NCBI RefSeq assembly: GCF_014201335.1
Contig: NZ_JACHEB010000002.1
Location: forward strand, 531,875 to 595,874
DNA length: 64,000 bases
Source of the DNA: Tunturiibacter gelidiferens
Lineage (GTDB): Bacteria > Acidobacteriota > Terriglobia > Terriglobales > Acidobacteriaceae
Reading direction: 5' to 3'
The translations under genes and the position numbers were made by a program. Shown here one piece after another: positions 55,897-64,000 of the stretch; the first letter of the stretch is position 1; every line of letters begins with the position of its first letter. The notes below the pieces were generated by a model. It did not search any database and was not told the DNA's origin. It worked only from the letters and a program-made list of their open reading frames with translations.

Positions 55897-58449
55897 ATGC
55901 ACAAATCTCGATTCGGACATCTGGCCGTGACTTTGGGTCTCTCTTGCTGCGTGCTGAATATGCCGTGCGTCCTGGCGCAAGGCGCTAAGATTCAAACTTC
56001 GGATTTGATCTCTCTGGATCATGTCACGAGTGCCACGGCGCTGCCGAATGGTGTGGATGTGAGAGACGGCAAGGCGCGAATTGAGATTACAGCTCTGCGT
56101 GAGGACGTTCTGCGCGTTCGAGTTTCGAAGGCGGAGAAGATGCCGGAGGATGCTTCGTGGGCTGTGCTTGGGGGCGCTCGTACGAGCTCGGCCGCGACGA
56201 CCTACTCAGCGAAGGAAGAAAAAGTTGGCTTTCTGACGAAGGTGCTCGATGTGTCGGCGGACCGAGCGACCTCTCGCCTGACGATCAGCGATCGAAACGG
56301 TGGGATCTTGTTGCAGGATGCGGAGCCGGTTGAGTTTCATGGTGATCGGTTCAGGGTTTATAAGCGAATGCCGGAGCAGGAGCATTACTTCGGGTTGGGG
56401 GACAAGATTGGACCGCTCGATCGCAGAGGCGGCACGTATCAGATGTGGAACACGGATCAGTATCGTTTTCAGGAGAGCAGCGATCCTCTCTATAAAGCGA
56501 TTCCGTTTTTTCTTGCGGACAACGCAGGCAGATCGTATGGGCTGTTTCTGGACAATACGTGGCGGACGAGTTTTGACTTCGGAAAAGAAGATGCGAATGC
56601 GTATTCGTTCGGTGCCGACGGCGGACCGGTTGACTACTACTTTATCTATGGCCCGAAGCCGAAGCAGGTGGTGGAGGGGTATGCGTGGTTGACTGGTTTG
56701 ACGCCTCTGCCTCCGCGGTGGTCGCTTGGCTTTCAGCAATCGCGGTACTCGTATATGACTGAGGCGCGAGCGCGTGAAGTGGCAGATCGCATGCGTGCAG
56801 ACAGGATTCCGTGCGATGCGCTCTATCTCGATATCGACTTTCAGGTGGGAAATGCCCCGTTCACGGTAAACCAGGAGACGTTTCCGAAGTTTCCTGAATT
56901 CGTTCAGGAGTTGAAGGACAAGCATTTCAATTTGGTGTTGATTACAGATCTTCATATTGCGGATCGAGCAAATCAGGGGTACGCGCCTTACGATACAGGC
57001 ACTGCGGGAGATCACTTCGTAAAAAATCCGGATGGGTCCGTCTTTGTGGGGAAGGTGTGGCCGGGGCCTTCGGTCTTTCCTGACTTTACAAGGAAGCAGT
57101 CGCGCGAGTGGTGGGGAGCTCTTTACAAGCAGTTCTATGACGAGGGAGTTGCCGGGTTTTGGAATGACATGAACGAGCCGTCTGTGTTTGAAGTGGCTTC
57201 GAAGACGATGCCGCTCGATGTGGTGCATCGGATCGATGAGCCTGGATTCTTGCCGCGGTCCGCGAGGCATGCGGAGATTCATAACGTTTACGGGATGGAG
57301 AACTCGCGGGCGACGTATGAGGGTCTGTTGCAGTTGAAGCCGCAGCAGAGGCCGTTTGTGTTGACGCGTGCGACCTATGCGGGTGGTCAGCGCTATGCTG
57401 CGACCTGGACTGGCGATAATTCGAGTACGTGGAATCACCTTCGCATGAGTACGCCAATGCTTCTGAACCTTGGACTGAGTGGGTTTTCGATGGCGGGTGA
57501 CGATATTGGCGGTTATGCGGGTTCGTCAACGCCGGATCTGCTGACGAAGTGGATTGAGGTTGGGGAGTTTAACCCGATCTATCGCGACCATACGGAGAAG
57601 TTCACTGCGGATCAAGAACCGTGGGTTGGCGGTCCGGAGGTGGAGGCGGTTCGGCGTCGATATATTGAGGATCGATATCGGTTGATGCCATATCTGTATA
57701 CGCTGGCGGAGGAAAACTCACGTACCGGCGTGCCGATGATGCGGCCGCTGTTTTTGGAGTTTCCGGATGCGACTGCGGATAAGCATCCGCTCGATCTCGA
57801 TGCGGGGAATCAGTTCATGCTGGGGGCGAATTTGTTGATTGCACCTGCACCTTATCCGGAGGCTCCGGATAGTTACGCCGTCACGTTTCCGCCGGTTGGC
57901 TGGTACGACTACTGGACTGGGGCGAAGATCGCGAGTGCGCCGCGTGAAGCGGTTGCGGTGAGCACGGGCGCGGCGCTTGGAGTGGGTGCACTTCAGTCGA
58001 TCAAGATTACGCCGGAGGTGAATGCGCTGCCGGTATTTGTGCGGGCGGGTTCGATATTGCCATTTGCGCCGCTGGTGCAGAGCACGCAGGAGAAACCGGA
58101 TGGTCCGCTTACGCTGAAGGTTTATCCGGGGGACGGGTGCGAGGGTTCGCTGTATCAGGATGATGGAATCAGCTTCGCGTACAAAGAGAAGAATTTTTTA
58201 CGCGTGAAGTATAGCTGCGATTCGGGGAACAGTGGGCTGCGTCTCCGTGTCGGAGCGCGGGCGGGAAGCTTTCAGCCGTGGTGGAATGAGATCGAGGTGA
58301 CGGTCTTCGATTGGAAGTCCGCGCCGGGGAAGGTTACTTATGGTGGTGAGGCGATTTCGAAGCTCCATTTTGATGAGTCGGCTCACTCGCTTACGATCAC
58401 GCTGCCGGAAAAGGCAGAGGGCGGGGAACTGGAGATCACTGCGAAGTAA
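55897..58449 (+). CDS. GH31 alpha-glucosidase, secreted
   Basis: The product is 850 aa with a signal peptide (HLAVTLGLSCCVLNMPCVLA). After an N-terminal beta-sandwich, the GH31 barrel carries the nucleophile Asp424 in FWNDMNEP and the acid/base Asp507 in WTGDNSSTW, plus GFSMAGDDIGGYAG. C-terminal beta domains follow (ALPVFVRAGSILPF). The family removes alpha-linked glucose or xylose from oligosaccharides. It should act in the periplasm or outside. It is transcribed alone, convergent with the beta-barrel protein, 26 bases apart. Confidence 0.93.
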   Translation: MHKSRFGHLAVTLGLSCCVLNMPCVLAQGAKIQTSDLISLDHVTSATALPNGVDVRDGKARIEITALREDVLRVRVSKAEKMPEDASWAVLGGARTSSAATTYSAKEEKVGFLTKVLDVSADRATSRLTISDRNGGILLQDAEPVEFHGDRFRVYKRMPEQEHYFGLGDKIGPLDRRGGTYQMWNTDQYRFQESSDPLYKAIPFFLADNAGRSYGLFLDNTWRTSFDFGKEDANAYSFGADGGPVDYYFIYGPKPKQVVEGYAWLTGLTPLPPRWSLGFQQSRYSYMTEARAREVADRMRADRIPCDALYLDIDFQVGNAPFTVNQETFPKFPEFVQELKDKHFNLVLITDLHIADRANQGYAPYDTGTAGDHFVKNPDGSVFVGKVWPGPSVFPDFTRKQSREWWGALYKQFYDEGVAGFWNDMNEPSVFEVASKTMPLDVVHRIDEPGFLPRSARHAEIHNVYGMENSRATYEGLLQLKPQQRPFVLTRATYAGGQRYAATWTGDNSSTWNHLRMSTPMLLNLGLSGFSMAGDDIGGYAGSSTPDLLTKWIEVGEFNPIYRDHTEKFTADQEPWVGGPEVEAVRRRYIEDRYRLMPYLYTLAEENSRTGVPMMRPLFLEFPDATADKHPLDLDAGNQFMLGANLLIAPAPYPEAPDSYAVTFPPVGWYDYWTGAKIASAPREAVAVSTGAALGVGALQSIKITPEVNALPVFVRAGSILPFAPLVQSTQEKPDGPLTLKVYPGDGCEGSLYQDDGISFAYKEKNFLRVKYSCDSGNSGLRLRVGARAGSFQPWWNEIEVTVFDWKSAPGKVTYGGEAISKLHFDESAHSLTITLPEKAEGGELEITAK

Positions 58450-58475
58450 TTTCGTTTGCTGATGTTTCGTGAGTT

Positions 58476-59096
58476 CTAGTGGAATCGGTAGGCGGCGCCG
58501 ATTCCCAGTACCTGCGGGGTGAGGTCGTTGGGAGGAAAGCCGAACCATTTTTGATACTCATATTCCACTCGTATGTTGACCGAGTATAGAAGCCGATAGT
58601 CGACTCCTACGCCGACCGCTGCCATGTTGTAGGCGAGGTTTGCGGCGTTGCCTTGCGGAGGGCCACCGGGGGTGAGGCTGGGGACCTCCGGATAGTTGAA
58701 GATGCCGCGGCCGTACATGCCCTTCGCGAAGGGTTCGATTCTGTGAAAGTGCAGGACGTAGCGCGGGCCGACTTCAAACGTGCGTTCGTAGATGTTTGTG
58801 GTGGGATCGGGGTCGTTGATCTGGTGGAACGCGGCTTCGATTCCCCAGTGATATTTGAAGTCGAAGTTGATGTAGGCGCCTCCACCCTTGATCTTTTGCG
58901 GAACGTAGTCAGAATCGGCGTAGTTGAATTCGCCACCTGCCTGCAGGACTCCGGCGCTGGTGGCGGTGGGGAGCGCCTGGGCGTGCAGGCGGACACCGGC
59001 GAAGCTGATCAGGCAGAGCAGGGCAGAGATCTTGAGTCCGGGGAGGAGATCTGCTGTCAGCTTTGCGAATTTCTTTGAGGAGGCTTTGTTGCTCAT
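58476..59096 (-). CDS. Outer-membrane beta-barrel protein
   Basis: The product is 206 aa. A signal peptide (ISALLCLISFAGVRLHAQ) precedes alternating strands typical of small 8-stranded porin-like barrels: GVLQAGGEFNYADSDY, GGGAYINFDFKYHWGIEAAF, FEVGPRYVLHF, PFAKGMYGRGIFN, AVGVGVDYRLL, IRVEYEYQKWFGF, ending in a terminal aromatic (AAYRFH). A Phe near the end is the barrel-assembly signal. The function is unknown; relatives are annotated as OmpA-like or porin family. It is cotranscribed with nothing obvious; the giant protein gene is upstream on the same strand by about 30 bases. Confidence 0.8.
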   Translation of the reverse strand: MSNKASSKKFAKLTADLLPGLKISALLCLISFAGVRLHAQALPTATSAGVLQAGGEFNYADSDYVPQKIKGGGAYINFDFKYHWGIEAAFHQINDPDPTTNIYERTFEVGPRYVLHFHRIEPFAKGMYGRGIFNYPEVPSLTPGGPPQGNAANLAYNMAAVGVGVDYRLLYSVNIRVEYEYQKWFGFPPNDLTPQVLGIGAAYRFH

Positions 59097-59125
59097 GCGG
59101 TGTTCTCTCTTGAAGCTTATGGTTT

Positions 59126-62100
59126 TTACTGTGGGGACTGATCGATGTGGTATTCCACGTTTACAGTGTGCTGTATTCCATTGCTATTGGCGGTTACAAC
59201 TATTGGGTAAGTGCGGTCGAAGTAACCTGCTCCGCAACCGGTGAGGGTTCCGATGGCTCCGAGCGAGGAGAGGATGAGGAGCGAGTGGATGATGAGGCGA
59301 GTGAGTTTGCGGCTGGAGCGACGCGAGTAGCGCAGGCCGAGGAGAGGCAGGAGGAAGAGGCCGAGTGCGATGTGCGAGAGCCGGCGTGAGCGATCCTGCT
59401 GTGATTCGACGGAAGCGAGCTTGCGAGTAGCGACGGTGAGGGTTATGTCCATTGGGCCAGCGTATTGATCGATGGACGACGGAGAGAAAGTGTAGGTAGC
59501 GAGGATGGGGCCGCTCGGGCTGGCGGAGAGATTGATGGTTCCGGGGTAGTAGCCGCCGAGGGGGGTGACGTGGAAGGTGTACTGACGGGTGGTGCCGTAA
59601 ATGCCTTCGACGGTCTGGGCGCTGGTGAGGACGATGGTGAAGTCGAGCGGCACGATGGTGATGGTGTTCGCGCCGGATGCGGCAGATGCGGTGCTGGTGG
59701 TGAAGTCGACGTCGCCGCTGTAGACGGCTGTGATGGTATGGACGCCTACGGTGAGACCCGTGGTGGTGAATGTGGCGACGTCACTGCTGTTGAGGGTTGC
59801 TGTATTGAGCGCCGTGCCGTTATCAAAGAAGGTGACGGTTCCAGTCGGTGCTCCGGAGGTCGTTGAGGCTACGGTGGCGGTGAAAGTTACCGGCAGGGCG
59901 AAGTGGATGTCGGTTGTGCTGAGGGTCAGCGTTGTGACTGTGGGTGCTTTGTTGATGGTGAGCATTCCGTTATTCACGGTCTGCAGGTAGTCGGTGACGT
60001 TGGTTCCGGTTGCAGCAGGAATGATTGGATACTGTCCTGGCTGAGAGAGCGTGCTTGCGGAGTTGGAGAAGATTTCGGTGAAGGTATCTCCGTCAAGCAT
60101 GCCGGTGACGGTACCCGTGAAGACAGGGTTCGGTTGGCCGTAGAGCCTCGTGAAGTTGTTCGCCGTGATGAAGAGCGCGGCTTGGTCGATAGTGAGGGTC
60201 CCGTTGGAATAGATGACGTTGTAGTCGCTGAGATTTGTACCGGTCGCTATGGGAATGATGGGATAGGTGCCGATTTGCGAGGAGATCGTTGCGGGCGTGC
60301 TTTCGGTGACGGTGAAGATGTCACCGTCGACTGCTCCCACTGTGGTGGCTGTGAATGTCGGATTGGGGGTCCCATATTCGCGGCTCGCGTTGGCGGCTGT
60401 GACGTTCAGGGTAGCCTGGGTGACGGTGAGAACTCCGTTGACGTAGGTCACGTTGTAATCAGCGAGGTTGGTACCAGTGGCGACTGGCACGATGGCGTAG
60501 TTGCCAACTGGTGAGGACGACGTTGCGGTCGTGCTCTCAGTGAAGACGAAGGTGTCGCCGTTGACTGCGCCGACCGGTGTTGCGGAGAAAGTCGGGTTCG
60601 GAGAGCCATAGATGCGGCTGGCGCTTCCGGCCGTGACGGTCAGCATTGCCTGGCCGATGGTGAGAGTGCCGTTGTTGTAGATGACGTTGTAGTTGCTGAG
60701 GTTTGCTCCGGCGGCTACGGGAACGATTGGATACGTGCCGATGGGCGATGCGGTAGTGGCTGTGGTCGTTTCGGTGTAGGTGAAGGTGTCGCTGTTCTCG
60801 ACCCCTGTAGCCGAAGCGGTGAAGGTGGGGTTAGGAGATCCGTAGGTGCGGTTGGCGTCAGTAGCGGTGACGGTCAGTGTCGCCTTGCCTACGGTCAGAG
60901 TTCCATTGACATAGACGACGTTGTAATCGGTGATGTTGGTGCCGGTGGCTGTGGGGACGATCGGATAGGTGCCAACGGGAGACGCTTGGGTTGCAGTGGT
61001 TGTTTCGTTGAAGGTGAAGGTGTCACCATTCTGCGCGCCGACTGCGGACGCGTTGAAGGTGGGGTTTGGAGCACCGTAAGTGCGGTTCGCATCGGCTGCA
61101 GTGACGGTGAGGGTGGCCTGGGTAATGGTGAGAGTTCCGTTGTCATAGACGACGCTGTAGTCGCTGATGTTGGTGCCAGATGCCAGCGGAACGATCGCGT
61201 AGGTCCCAACAGGAGAGGTCGCGATGGCCGAAGTGCTCTCGGTGAAGGTGAAGGTATCGCCGTTCACTGCGCCAGACGCACTAGCAGAGAAGGCTGGGTT
61301 CGCTGCGCCGTATGTTCTGCTGGCGTTCGCGGCAGTGACCGTGAGAGTGGCCTGAGTGACGGTGAGAGTTCCGTTGTTGTAGACGACGTTGTAGTCGTTG
61401 AGGTTGGTGCCCGTCGCAGTGGGAACGATTGCATAAGCTCCGACTGGAGATGCCGCGGTGGCAGAGGTGCTCTCGGAGAAGGTGAAGCTATCGCCATTGA
61501 CGGCGCCGATGGCTGATGCGGTGAAGGTTGGGTTCGCCGCACCGTAGGCGCGGCTGGCATCTGCTGCGGTGACGTTCAGGTTAGCTTTGCCGATGGTGAG
61601 AGTGCCGTTGACGTAGGTCACGTTGTAGTCGTTGATGTTGGTGCCTGTGGCTACCGGGGTGATGGCGTAGGTGCCAGGAGCAGACGCTATGGTTGCAGGG
61701 GTGCTTTCAGTGAAGGTAAAGGTATCGCCGTTCTGTGCTCCAGCGGCGGAAGCAGAGAAGGTTGGGTTGGCTACACCGTAAGTACGGTTTGCGTCAGCTG
61801 CAGTGACGGTGAGGTTTGCCTTGCCGATGGTGAGAGTTCCGTTGACGTAGACGACTGTGTAATTGCCGATATTAGCGCCGGTGGCAGTCGGAACGATTGA
61901 GTATGTGCCGATCGGAGAAGTCTGCGTGGCAGTAGTGCTTTCGGAGAAGGTGAAGGTGTCGCCGTTCTGTGCTCCCGTGGCTGATGCTGTGAAGGTCGGA
62001 TTAGGAGTTCCGTAACTACGGCTTGCGTTGGCGGCTGTGACCGTCAGTGAGGCCTGGCCGATCGAGAGAGTTCCATTGACATAGACGACGGTGTAGTTCG

Positions 62101-64000
62101 AAAGATTTGCTCCGGAAGCGGTGGGAACAATGGGATAGTTTCCGATTGGTGAACTCGTCGTAGCAGAGGTGGTCTCGGAGAATGTGAAGGTGTCGCCATT
62201 AGCAGCGCCGGTAGCAGATGCGGAGAAGGTTGGGTTCGCTGCACCGTAGGCACGGCTAGCGTCGGCTGCGGTGACGGTCAGGGTCGCTTTGCCGATGGTG
62301 AGAGTGCCGTTCACGTAAGTCACGTTGTAGTCGTTGATGTTGGCGCCTGTGGCTACCGGAGTGATGGCGTAGGTGCCAGGGGCAGACGATATGGTTGCTG
62401 GGGTGCTTTCGGTGAAGGTAAAGGTATCGCCGTTCTGCGCGCCGGCTGCGGATGCGGAGAAGGCCGGGTTGGCTACACCGTAGGCTCGGCTGGCGTCGGC
62501 TGCGGTGACGGTCAGGGTCGCTTTGCCGATGGTAAGGGTGCCGTTGACGTATACGACGGTGTAATCGTTGATGTTGGCGCCCGAGGCGACGGGAACGATC
62601 GAGTAAGTGCCAGGTGCTGAAGTCGTCGTAGCAGAGGTGCTCTCAGCGAAGGTGAAGGTGTCTCCGTTCTGCGCGCCGGTTGCGGATGCGGAGAAGGCCG
62701 GGTTGGCTACACCGTAGGCTCGGCTGGCGTCGGCTGCGGTAACGGTCAGGGTTGCCTTGCCGATGGTGAGAGTGCCGTTGACGTAGGTCACGTTGTAGTC
62801 GTTGATGTTGATGCCTGTGGCTACAGGGGTTATGGCGTAGGCACCGGGGGCGGACGCTATGGTTGCTGGGGTGCTTTCGGTAAAGGTGAAGGTGTCGCCG
62901 TTCTGCGCGCCCGTGGCGGATGCAGAGAAGGCCGGATTGGCTACACCGTAGTTACGGCTGGCGTCTGCTGCGGTGACGGTCAGGGTTGCTTTGCCGATGG
63001 TAAGGGTGCCGTTGACGTATACGACGGTGTAGTTGCCGATGTTGGCGCCTGTGGCTACCGGGGTTATGGCGTAGGTGCCGGGGGCGGACGCTATGGTCGC
63101 TGGGGTGCTTTCGGTAAAGGTGAAGGAGTCGCCGTTCTGCGCGCCCGTAGCGGAGGCAGAGAAGGCCGGGTTAGCTACACCGTAGGCCCGGCTGGCGTCA
63201 GCTGCGGTGACAGTGAGAGTGGCTTTGCCGACGGTGAGTGTGCCGTTGACGTACGTGACGGTGTAGTTCGATAGATTCGCGCCAGATGCGGCGGCGGTGA
63301 TCGGATAGGTTCCGATCGGCGATGACGTTGTTGCGGTTGTGGTCTCAGCGAAGGTGAAGGAGTCGCCGTTCTGTGCGCCGGCTGCAGATGCGGAGAAGAC
63401 CGGGTTGACGGCGCCGAACGGACGGCTGGCATCGGCGGCGGTGACCGTGAGGGTGGCCGAGGTGATGGTCAATGTTCCGTTGACATAGACGACGTTGTAG
63501 TCGTTGATGTTGGCGCCGGTGGCAATGGGAACGATTGAGTAGCTGCCCGTGGGTGAGGTGGCGGTAGCGGTTGTGGTCTCAGAGAAGGTGAAGGAGTCGC
63601 CGTTCTGTGCGCCAGTTGCGGCTGCGGAGAAGGTCGGGTTCGGGGCTCCGTAGGCTCTGGTGGCGTTGGCAGCGGTGACTGTGAGGGTTACTTTGCCGAT
63701 GGTGAGGGTGCCATTGGTTGCGGCAATGGTGTAGTTCGAGAGAGCGGTACCGACTGCAGTGGGAACGATGGGGTATGCGCCTGCGGGAGAGGTCGTTGTG
63801 GCGGTCGTGGAGAAGTTCTCAGTAAATGTGTCTCCGTTGACCGCTCCGGTAATGGTTCCTGTGAAGGTGGGATTGGCACCTCCATAGGGTCGGCTGAAGT
63901 TATCAGCGGTGACGGTCAACACGGCCGGGGTGATGGTGATCTGTGCGGTGGCGGCCTGACCGGCGTAGTCTGCGGTGTCGGTGGGGGTGAAGGTGGCGAT
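59126..64000 (-). CDS. Giant MBG-repeat surface protein, C-terminal part (N-terminus outside window)
   Basis: The frame is open to the right edge of the window, so only the C-terminal ~1625 residues are seen. Seventeen MBG (mucin-binding-glycoprotein-type) repeats of about 78 residues each (TLTVTAADASRAYG..., NPAFSASATGAQNGDTFTF..., YVNGTLTIGK) are followed by an Ig-like Big_3_5 domain (FTATVASTTSGAPTGTVTFF). The C-terminus has two hydrophobic helices around a basic stretch (GLFLLPLLGLRYSRRSSRK), GCGAGYFDRTYPIVVTANS and a short beta tail. This ending looks like an anchoring or sorting module. Probable role: adhesion or matrix structure. Confidence 0.85.
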   Translation of the reverse strand: MATFTPTDTADYAGQAATAQITITPAVLTVTADNFSRPYGGANPTFTGTITGAVNGDTFTENFSTTATTTSPAGAYPIVPTAVGTALSNYTIAATNGTLTIGKVTLTVTAANATRAYGAPNPTFSAAATGAQNGDSFTFSETTTATATSPTGSYSIVPIATGANINDYNVVYVNGTLTITSATLTVTAADASRPFGAVNPVFSASAAGAQNGDSFTFAETTTATTSSPIGTYPITAAASGANLSNYTVTYVNGTLTVGKATLTVTAADASRAYGVANPAFSASATGAQNGDSFTFTESTPATIASAPGTYAITPVATGANIGNYTVVYVNGTLTIGKATLTVTAADASRNYGVANPAFSASATGAQNGDTFTFTESTPATIASAPGAYAITPVATGININDYNVTYVNGTLTIGKATLTVTAADASRAYGVANPAFSASATGAQNGDTFTFAESTSATTTSAPGTYSIVPVASGANINDYTVVYVNGTLTIGKATLTVTAADASRAYGVANPAFSASAAGAQNGDTFTFTESTPATISSAPGTYAITPVATGANINDYNVTYVNGTLTIGKATLTVTAADASRAYGAANPTFSASATGAANGDTFTFSETTSATTSSPIGNYPIVPTASGANLSNYTVVYVNGTLSIGQASLTVTAANASRSYGTPNPTFTASATGAQNGDTFTFSESTTATQTSPIGTYSIVPTATGANIGNYTVVYVNGTLTIGKANLTVTAADANRTYGVANPTFSASAAGAQNGDTFTFTESTPATIASAPGTYAITPVATGTNINDYNVTYVNGTLTIGKANLNVTAADASRAYGAANPTFTASAIGAVNGDSFTFSESTSATAASPVGAYAIVPTATGTNLNDYNVVYNNGTLTVTQATLTVTAANASRTYGAANPAFSASASGAVNGDTFTFTESTSAIATSPVGTYAIVPLASGTNISDYSVVYDNGTLTITQATLTVTAADANRTYGAPNPTFNASAVGAQNGDTFTFNETTTATQASPVGTYPIVPTATGTNITDYNVVYVNGTLTVGKATLTVTATDANRTYGSPNPTFTASATGVENSDTFTYTETTTATTASPIGTYPIVPVAAGANLSNYNVIYNNGTLTIGQAMLTVTAGSASRIYGSPNPTFSATPVGAVNGDTFVFTESTTATSSSPVGNYAIVPVATGTNLADYNVTYVNGVLTVTQATLNVTAANASREYGTPNPTFTATTVGAVDGDIFTVTESTPATISSQIGTYPIIPIATGTNLSDYNVIYSNGTLTIDQAALFITANNFTRLYGQPNPVFTGTVTGMLDGDTFTEIFSNSASTLSQPGQYPIIPAATGTNVTDYLQTVNNGMLTINKAPTVTTLTLSTTDIHFALPVTFTATVASTTSGAPTGTVTFFDNGTALNTATLNSSDVATFTTTGLTVGVHTITAVYSGDVDFTTSTASAASGANTITIVPLDFTIVLTSAQTVEGIYGTTRQYTFHVTPLGGYYPGTINLSASPSGPILATYTFSPSSIDQYAGPMDITLTVATRKLASVESQQDRSRRLSHIALGLFLLPLLGLRYSRRSSRKLTRLIIHSLLILSSLGAIGTLTGCGAGYFDRTYPIVVTANSNGIQHTVNVEYHIDQSPQ
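59950..63922 (-). repeat. Tandem 234-bp coding repeats (MBG array)
   Basis: Seventeen units of about 234 bp (78 codons) encode the MBG domains. Units in about 62200-63240 are nearly identical in DNA, while those toward 60000 have diverged, so expansion has occurred recently near the N-terminal side. All stay in frame. Confidence 0.85.

Noticed and set aside
59950..63922. CRISPR-like or satellite repeats
   Set aside because: The 234-bp periodicity is in frame and encodes MBG domains; there are no short direct repeats with unique spacers.

Overview
The window looks like a chromosomal segment of an acidobacterium of the Acidobacteriaceae/Terriglobia type (Edaphobacter- or Granulicella-like). 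This is inferred from family content. The markers are an ADOP-type ABC permease with the N-terminal signature of that group, a VWFA-related secreted protein, an acidobacterial Ig-like lipoprotein, a very long MBG-repeat surface protein, a Ku plus fused LigD pair, and GC-rich coding with short dispersed palindromic repeats between genes. No 16S rRNA, complete tRNA, transposase, prophage or CRISPR array is visible, so the lineage call rests on inference.

Left part (1-25.7 kb): a Cys/His-rich small protein preceded by a foldable leader and a terminator; a GH63-like glucosidase; a lipoprotein; a rhomboid-fold protein that lacks key catalytic residues; DUF1905; a secreted M28 peptidase; a LysW-like zinc-ribbon protein; small secreted and coiled-coil proteins; a tRNA 3' remnant; a ferritin-like protein; GalU; a DUF885 peptidase-like protein; an FkbM methyltransferase; a cupin; a VWFA-like secreted protein; Mfd; a GH18 chitinase-like enzyme; two tandem sugar-binding lipoproteins without a permease; an MDR oxidoreductase and a formate/nitrite-type channel.

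Middle (25.7-38.8 kb): LigA, probably with a very short leader; a Tat-exported GH144-type glucanase-like protein divergent from a LacI regulator; an EF-G paralogue; two convergent, overlapping CPBP-family membrane proteins; and a ku-ligD pair for non-homologous end joining.

Right part (38.8-64 kb): a tripartite efflux locus (HlyD adaptor, MacB-like ATPase, a possible decayed permease fragment, ADOP permease, second ATPase, TolC) closed by its own NtrC-type regulator and NtrY-type kinase, with a good -24/-12 sigma-54 promoter in front of the first gene. Next comes a cNMP-binding/DUF1003 membrane protein and a complete kdpFABC potassium pump preceded by an extra 34-residue membrane peptide. A GH31 alpha-glucosidase, an outer-membrane beta-barrel protein and the C-terminal part of a giant MBG-repeat adhesin-like protein (17 repeats visible, N-terminus beyond the right edge) finish the window.

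Themes are extracellular carbohydrate use (GH63, GH18, GH144, GH31, binding proteins), envelope and efflux functions, and DNA repair (Mfd, LigA, Ku, LigD). The most unusual items are the leader/terminator arrangement at 0.65-0.82 kb, two repeat families with compensatory stem changes, the rhomboid and CPBP proteins with altered active sites, the self-contained sigma-54 efflux locus, and the extra small peptide ahead of kdpF.
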